A DNA stretch of 64,000 nt from Anaerolineales bacterium (GTDB taxonomy: Bacteria; Chloroflexota; Anaerolineae; Anaerolineales; Villigracilaceae), in the NCBI GenBank assembly GCA_030680795.1, contig JAUXUL010000027.1, forward strand, positions 97,248-161,247, in the 5' to 3' direction. This document shows positions 59,432 through 64,000 of the stretch, piece after piece (positions within the stretch are counted from its first letter, which is position 1; each line of letters begins with the position of its first letter). The notes under the pieces were generated by a model, which was not told the origin of the DNA, searched no databases, and saw only the letters and a list, made by a program, of their open reading frames with translations. The position numbers and the translations under genes were made by a program.

Positions 59432-61846
59432 TTACTTAAACACTGGAAACTGTTTTGGGTTCACTTCATTCATCATTTCATACACAGTATCAAAAATAGT
59501 CTCCACATTCGGTTTTGACCAATAATCTCCGTCACTTCCATACGCAGGGCGATGCGCTTTGGCGGATAAAGTTTTCGCAGGCGAGTCCAAATGGAAATAG
59601 CCGCCTTGCTTTTCGATGACTTCCTGTATCATGTAGGCAGTTGCTCCGCCTGGCATATCTTCATCCACGAACAACACGCGGTTTGTTTTCTTGAGCGACT
59701 CAACAATCATGCTGTGAATATCAAATGGCAAAAGAGATTGCACATCAATTACTTCGATTTCGATTCCAATTTTACTGAGTTTGTCAGCGGTTTCCATTAC
59801 AATGCGGCAGCACGCGCCGTAGGTCACAACCGTCACATCTTTGCCTTCGCGAATGATTTCAGGCACGCCCAATGGCAAGGTCATTTCGCCGATATTGTCT
59901 GGCAGGCGTTCTTTGACGCGATAGCCATTTAGCACTTCAACAACAATTGCGGGTTCATCTGATTTCAAGAGCGTGTTGTAGAAGGCAGCGGCGCGAGTCA
60001 TATCACGCGGCACCAAAACATACATACCTCGCACAAGATTGATGATGCCAGCCATCGGTGAGCCAGAATGCCAAATGCCTTCGAGTCGATGTCCGCGAGT
60101 TCTTACAATGACGGGCGCTTTCTGTCCGCCAGCGGTGCGCCAGTGGAGAGACGCCAGATCATCAGACATGATTTGCAGCGCGTACAGCACATAATCCAAA
60201 TATTGTATCTCCGCAATCGGGCGCAGTCCGCGCATTGCCATGCCAATTGCCTGACCCAAAATCGTCGCTTCACGAATGCCTGTATCGGTCACGCGCATTG
60301 CGCCATATTTTTCCTGCATACCTTTGAAACCCTGATTCACATCGCCAAGTTTTCCGACATCTTCACCGAACGCGATCAGGCTCGGCTCACGCGCCAGCGC
60401 AGCATCGAACGCGGCGTTCACCACATCAAAACCGAACATTGTTGGTGATGACTCTGAATACGCGGGCTTGACTTCGTCCACTTTCAACGCCGTACCCGAA
60501 TACAAATGCGAACCGTAACGTTCCAAATTAATTTTATCGTTCTCGTTCTTCCATTGGATGAGGAATCCCTTCGACGGATTCGCTTCGTCGCGCAGGATCC
60601 TCAACGCTTCATGTGCGGCGCTATGGATGTCACGCCTCGCCACCGACGGGACATTTGCCAGCCGATCCCTGAGCATTCTCAACTCTGACGAATGACTCGA
60701 ATTGCCAGCGATCTCCTCGAGCATGTCCATCACTTGATTGCGTTCAGCGAGGATCGGCGAGAGAAATGCGTCCCACGCAGATTTGCGGAATCCCTCCACA
60801 GCTTCGTAGTCTGCTTTTTCAACAGAGGCAAGCTCGGGCGCGGTCATGATGCGATTGTCCATCATCCACTTACGCAGACGAGTCATACAATCAAAATCTT
60901 CTTCCCACTTCAACCGCCCGGCTGTCTTATATCGCTCGTGACTGCCCGAGGTGGAATGTCCCTGCGGCTGGGTCACATCAATGATGTGAATGAGCGCGGG
61001 GATATGATACTCGCGCGCGATCTCGGCGGCGCTGAGATAGGTTTCGACCAGCGCGGGGTAATCCCAGGCGTGGACGGTGTAAAGATCGAAGCCGCGCTCG
61101 ATGGTTTCGGGCGGCGCATTGAGGTCGCGTTCGAAGCCTTTGAGCAGTGTTCCGATATTTTCCTTGACCATTTGAAATTGATTAGGGACAGAGATGCCAT
61201 AGCCATCGTCATAAATGGTGATAATGGCGGGCGCTTTGAGCACACCAATCGCATTGACCGATTCCCAAAAGAGTCCCTCGGCTGTGGAGGCATTACCGAT
61301 TGTTGCAAAGGTGACTTCATCGCCATTGTGCGAAAAATCTTTTTGGTTATGCAATTCTTTGAGATTGCGATAAACAACAGACGCATAGGCCAGCCCGACA
61401 GCGCGCGGCATTTGTGCTGCGGTTGGAGAAACATCTGATGCGGTGTTGTACATTTTTGTTTGCGCGCGCCACGAGCCGTTGGGATATAAATTGCGTGACG
61501 TGAAATGTGCGTTCATTTGCCGCCCTGCGCTGGCGGGGTCATAGGTCACATCTGCGTGAGAATATAACTGGGCAAAAAATTCCTGAATGCTCATTACGCC
61601 CAGCATGAACATCCAGGTTTGATCGCGGTAATATCCAGAGCGCCAATCGCCTTTGCGGAAGGCGCGCGCAATGGCGAGGTTGGCAACTTCCTTTCCATCG
61701 CCAAAGATGCCAAACTTGGCTTTGCCGCTCAAGACTTCGCGCCTGCCAATCAGACTCGCCTGTCGTGATTGATAGGCGAGTCGATAATCTTTGATTATTT
61801 CTTCTTTATCGAGGGGAAGCGCAACAGGGCCCTTCTTTTTGGGCAT
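59432..61846 (-). CDS. 2-oxo-acid dehydrogenase E1, fused alpha and beta subunits
   Basis: 804 residues. Start ATG at 61846 (MPKKKGPVALPLDKEEII) after AGGAGAGAG; an upstream in-frame extension lacks support. The N-terminal half is the alpha subunit: RDQTWMFMLGVM, the thiamine-diphosphate region TFATIGNASTAEGLFWE and IYDDGYGISV. The C-terminal half is the beta (transketolase-like) subunit: GEDVGKLGDVNQGF, RVTDTGIREATILGQAIGMAM, VVTYGACCRI, VIDVQSLLPFD. It decarboxylates a 2-oxo acid and passes the acyl group to E2. Fusions are known in Chloroflexi and Bacteroidetes; branched-chain substrates are likely. Confidence 0.92.
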   Translation of the reverse strand: MPKKKGPVALPLDKEEIIKDYRLAYQSRQASLIGRREVLSGKAKFGIFGDGKEVANLAIARAFRKGDWRSGYYRDQTWMFMLGVMSIQEFFAQLYSHADVTYDPASAGRQMNAHFTSRNLYPNGSWRAQTKMYNTASDVSPTAAQMPRAVGLAYASVVYRNLKELHNQKDFSHNGDEVTFATIGNASTAEGLFWESVNAIGVLKAPAIITIYDDGYGISVPNQFQMVKENIGTLLKGFERDLNAPPETIERGFDLYTVHAWDYPALVETYLSAAEIAREYHIPALIHIIDVTQPQGHSTSGSHERYKTAGRLKWEEDFDCMTRLRKWMMDNRIMTAPELASVEKADYEAVEGFRKSAWDAFLSPILAERNQVMDMLEEIAGNSSHSSELRMLRDRLANVPSVARRDIHSAAHEALRILRDEANPSKGFLIQWKNENDKINLERYGSHLYSGTALKVDEVKPAYSESSPTMFGFDVVNAAFDAALAREPSLIAFGEDVGKLGDVNQGFKGMQEKYGAMRVTDTGIREATILGQAIGMAMRGLRPIAEIQYLDYVLYALQIMSDDLASLHWRTAGGQKAPVIVRTRGHRLEGIWHSGSPMAGIINLVRGMYVLVPRDMTRAAAFYNTLLKSDEPAIVVEVLNGYRVKERLPDNIGEMTLPLGVPEIIREGKDVTVVTYGACCRIVMETADKLSKIGIEIEVIDVQSLLPFDIHSMIVESLKKTNRVLFVDEDMPGGATAYMIQEVIEKQGGYFHLDSPAKTLSAKAHRPAYGSDGDYWSKPNVETIFDTVYEMMNEVNPKQFPVFK

Positions 61847-61918
61847 GTATCTCTCTCCTGAATTGGATGTGTTAAGGGGGATTATAACGGAAAAGGATGG
61901 AGGGGAAAGGATGATCGG

Positions 61919-62018
61919 GGTAAGGGCGACCCGTTGTTGCAAATGGTGACGAATTGAGGATGATATTACGCGATTGGGTATGTTGATTGATAAATATTGG
62001 TGGGTCGCCCCTACGGTT
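61919..62018. repeat. REP pair on the 3' side of the RAYT gene
   Basis: AAGGGCGACCCGTTGTTGCAAA ... then AAATATTGGTGGGTCGCCCCTA. Near-direct repeat of 62738-62820 on the other side of the transposase gene. Confidence 0.82.
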
Positions 62019-62616
62019 TGATATTAATTGGGTTCACATCATCTTTATCCCACAATATGGGATTGGCTTCAATGTAATCTGTTTTGTTTTGCAAATCCTG
62101 TTCGTTGCGGATGATGTGCTCGTAATAATTTCTTTGCCATATGGGGGTATTGTTTAATTCGGGGATTTTCCACAACCGTTTGGTTGCGCGCGATTTGAAT
62201 TGTGACATGATCGCGCCCATTGAGGCGGGCTTTGGTCCGCGGGGCAGAGGTGACCCGTCAATGCTGTCGGTGGTTTTTGTTTGCAAAGGTATAGTGTCTG
62301 AATTCGTGTTGGTTAATCCCTGGCGGGTCGCCCCTACGTATTCAAGGAAATATAAAATGCCATGAAAATGATTTGGCATAACAACATACGCGCCCAATTC
62401 AACATATTGCAATCGTTTTGGTAATTCCAACCATTTCCATTGAACAATTTTCCCCGCATTGTTCAATTTCATTTCACCATTCACAATTTCCCCAAGCAAA
62501 CATTCTCGATGCCATGTAACAATGGTCACGTAAAATGCGCCTGCTTGCGAATAATCATATTCATTCAGGCGAATGGAATGGCGGTGATGTTTTTGTGGAT
62601 CAAACTTTGGTTTCAT
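62011..62616 (-). CDS. REP-associated tyrosine transposase (RAYT, IS200/605-like)
   Basis: 201 residues from the ATG at 62616 (MKPKFDPQKHHRHSIRLNEY). A Y1 HUH nuclease: His83/His85 in MPNHFHGILYF, catalytic Tyr181 in DYIEANPILW, and a conserved WQRNYYEHIIR block. RAYTs nick single-stranded DNA at REP hairpins and are thought to spread them. Residues 93-129 (YVGATRQGLTNTNS ... SPLPRGPKP) are extra and correspond to REP sequence at 62230-62340, in frame with the gene. Intact catalytic residues suggest it can still act. Confidence 0.9.
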   Translation of the reverse strand: MKPKFDPQKHHRHSIRLNEYDYSQAGAFYVTIVTWHRECLLGEIVNGEMKLNNAGKIVQWKWLELPKRLQYVELGAYVVMPNHFHGILYFLEYVGATRQGLTNTNSDTIPLQTKTTDSIDGSPLPRGPKPASMGAIMSQFKSRATKRLWKIPELNNTPIWQRNYYEHIIRNEQDLQNKTDYIEANPILWDKDDVNPINIKP

Positions 62617-62619
62617 ATT

Positions 62620-62820
62620 TTGGTAGGGGCAACCCGTCAATGTGTATCATGAAATATGTTGGGCAATGGATGTTTATATTACGAAACGATGGTTGTGCAA
62701 AGGGAGGGTCGCCCTTGTTTATGGTGATGTTCCAAACACAAGGGCGACCCGTTCTTGCAAACGATGTTAAATTCCCTATTGTGGTTTTGAATAAATATCG
62801 GTGGGTCGCCCTTATGATGA
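62620..62820. repeat. REP cluster on the 5' side of the RAYT gene
   Basis: GTAGGGGCAACCCGTCAATG, GGAGGGTCGCCCTTG, then AAGGGCGACCCGTTCTTGCAAA and AAATATCGGTGGGTCGCCCTTA. Alternating orientation as in BIMEs. Confidence 0.85.
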
Positions 62821-62995
62821 TTATTTCATCCTCTCCGCCATAATCTCCACTACATCTTTCACCTGAATATTCCCTCCGTCTGCTTTGCTTGCGTCACTCA
62901 TCATCGTCAAACAGAACGGGCAGCCCACCACTACTGTATCCGCGCCTGCCGAAGGTCCTGCCGCACTTAGAAGGGTGGATTTGGCTTCGGCAACG
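62821..62995 (-). pseudogene. C-terminal remnant of an Fe-S (CCG-domain) protein
   Basis: On the minus strand: HVAEAKSTLLSAA, then GADTVVVGCPFCLTMMSDAS, then KDVVEIMAERMK and a stop. This is the end of the heterodisulfide-reductase-like CCG domain in long Fe-S electron-transfer proteins. The rest is missing: the frame runs into the KBL gene's 3' end, so the parent gene was cut off. Confidence 0.65.
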
Positions 62996-63004
62996 TGAAT
63001 AGCG

Positions 63005-64000
63005 TTATTTGACCATCCCCATTCTCTTGCCCGCTTCGCCGATCACATCCATGGCGCGCTCGATCTCGCCTGGCTCATGCGCGGCAGTGACAGTGGCTCG
63101 CAGGCGTGACATGCCTTCCTGCACGGCAGGAGAGACAACGGGCAAAACGAACACATCCCTTTCCTGGCATTGCTTTGTGAGTTCAAAAGCTCGTTCATCT
63201 GTAACACACAAGACGGGGACAATAGCTGTTTCTGTGAGCAGGGTGTCAAATCCCATACCTTTTAGACCGCCAATGAATTGCTTGGTATTTTCATTAAGTC
63301 TTTCAATGCGCCAGGGTTCATCCAAAATGACCTTGAAGGCTTCGTTGGCAGCGGCGGCCTGCGCGGGCGGCAAGGCGGCAGAGAAGATGTAAGCTCGGCT
63401 TCCGTGGCGCAGATAATTGATCATATCTTTCTTCGCGGCAACGTACCCGCCGACGGAGGGGATCGTCTTGCTCAGTGTGCCCATTTTGATGTCAATCACA
63501 TCACCCAGTCCGAAATGCTCTTCGATGCCGGTGCCTGTTTTGCCGAGCACGCCGACCGAGTGAGCCTCGTCAATCATCAGCCAGGCGTTGTACTTCTTGC
63601 TTATCTCCACGATCTTCGGCAGGTCAATGATATCGCCGTCCATGCTGAAGACCGAGTCCGCGATGACCAGTTTGGCAACATCGGCGGGCGCATTTTTGAG
63701 CAAGCCTTCGAGGTGCTGCATGTCATTGTGACGGAAACGGCGGAACTCCGCGCCCGACATGAGACAGCCATCCACAATCGAGGCGTGGTTGATCTTATCA
63801 GAAAAGACGTAATCGCCGCGTCCCATCAAAGTTGAGATGACAGTCAGGTTGGTGACATAGCCGGATGTGTACGTGATCGCAGCTTCCGTATGCTTGAAGT
63901 TCGCAATCGTTTCTTCCAATTCATTGTGCAGGGTCAATGTGCCTGCCAGTGTGCGGACACCGTTTGTGCCCGTTCCCCATTGGTCCACCGCTTTCTTCGC
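63005..64000 (-). CDS. Glycine C-acetyltransferase / AONS-type (partial, 5' end outside window)
   Basis: Alpha-oxoamine synthase family PLP enzyme that condenses glycine (or alanine) with an acyl-CoA. The PLP lysine is in GTLSKTIPSVGGY; other signatures are GTGTNGVRTLAGT, SGYVTNLTVISTL, IADSVFSMDGDI and MIDEAHSVGVLG. The C-terminus is complete (GEAGKRMGMVK). The first residue seen is not the true start. The sequence fits 2-amino-3-ketobutyrate CoA ligase (kbl) better than BioF, but the two are close. Confidence 0.88.
   Translation of the reverse strand, partial: AKKAVDQWGTGTNGVRTLAGTLTLHNELEETIANFKHTEAAITYTSGYVTNLTVISTLMGRGDYVFSDKINHASIVDGCLMSGAEFRRFRHNDMQHLEGLLKNAPADVAKLVIADSVFSMDGDIIDLPKIVEISKKYNAWLMIDEAHSVGVLGKTGTGIEEHFGLGDVIDIKMGTLSKTIPSVGGYVAAKKDMINYLRHGSRAYIFSAALPPAQAAAANEAFKVILDEPWRIERLNENTKQFIGGLKGMGFDTLLTETAIVPVLCVTDERAFELTKQCQERDVFVLPVVSPAVQEGMSRLRATVTAAHEPGEIERAMDVIGEAGKRMGMVK

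Noticed and set aside
60692..61438. Open frame of 248 codons antisense to E1
   Set aside because: Lies wholly within the conserved E1 alpha coding region and shows no protein features.

Overview
The window looks like a chromosomal stretch from a member of the Chloroflexota, most like an Anaerolineae-type metagenomic lineage. This is inferred from the mix of proteins (an oxo-acid dehydrogenase E1 of about 800 residues that fuses alpha and beta halves, paired BMP lipoproteins, copper NirK, Thr/Pro-rich lipoprotein linkers) and from intergenic spaces full of inverted repeats. No rRNA or ribosomal-protein operon is present, so the placement is tentative. Most genes are ordinary core metabolism. 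The unusual content is in the spaces between genes, in one tRNA-bounded accessory block, and in several broken genes.

Layout. 1-3.0 kb: end of an MFS transporter and two BMP-family lipoproteins. 3.3-7.0 kb: greA, lysS, kynureninase. 7.1-13.9 kb: a frameshifted META lipoprotein, an RluA-type pseudouridine synthase, a two-component pair, a lytic transglycosylase, a membrane protein behind a consensus promoter with a LexA-like palindrome, and a DAO-type oxidoreductase. 14.1-18.5 kb: a polytopic membrane protein, a site-2 protease overlapping galE, and a lipoprotein esterase. 18.48-22.67 kb: tRNA-Pro(UGG) abutted by a GIY-YIG nuclease gene, then tRNA-like repeats separating accessory genes; the three downstream repeats each carry their own terminator. 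23.6-30.5 kb: a NERD-like membrane protein, a GT2 glycosyltransferase, rnhB, a LysM protein, dihydropyrimidinase, then sbtA-sbtB followed by a truncated tsaC joined to a carbonic-anhydrase tail.

30.7-40.1 kb: an HD-GYP and a PilZ protein (c-di-GMP signalling) around plsC, a thiolase, an orphan terminator-ended structured RNA candidate, a frameshifted PatB-like aminotransferase with an O-methyltransferase, a sulfotransferase and lgt. 40.4-42.5 kb: a chelatase I/D gene interrupted at an A9 run with an internal Shine-Dalgarno sequence, a strong -1 frameshifting candidate. 43.0-47.9 kb: a copper module, with nirK divergent from csoR-copZ-copA. 48-53 kb: DUF2203, rarD, an SDR protein, a PPi-type phosphofructokinase and a UbiA/MenA prenyltransferase. 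53.4-61.8 kb: a papain-like peptidase candidate, an MBL hydrolase and the 2-oxo-acid dehydrogenase genes E1, E2 and E3. 62.0-62.8 kb: a RAYT transposase inside its own REP repeats, with a REP inside its coding sequence. The window closes in a KBL/BioF-type gene.

Themes. Intergenic repeats fall into several families, and some are spliced in frame into coding genes (BMP lipoprotein, dihydropyrimidinase, copA, E2, RAYT). Three genes each carry a one-base deficit in a homopolymer, so either sequencing indels or real frameshifting must be considered case by case.
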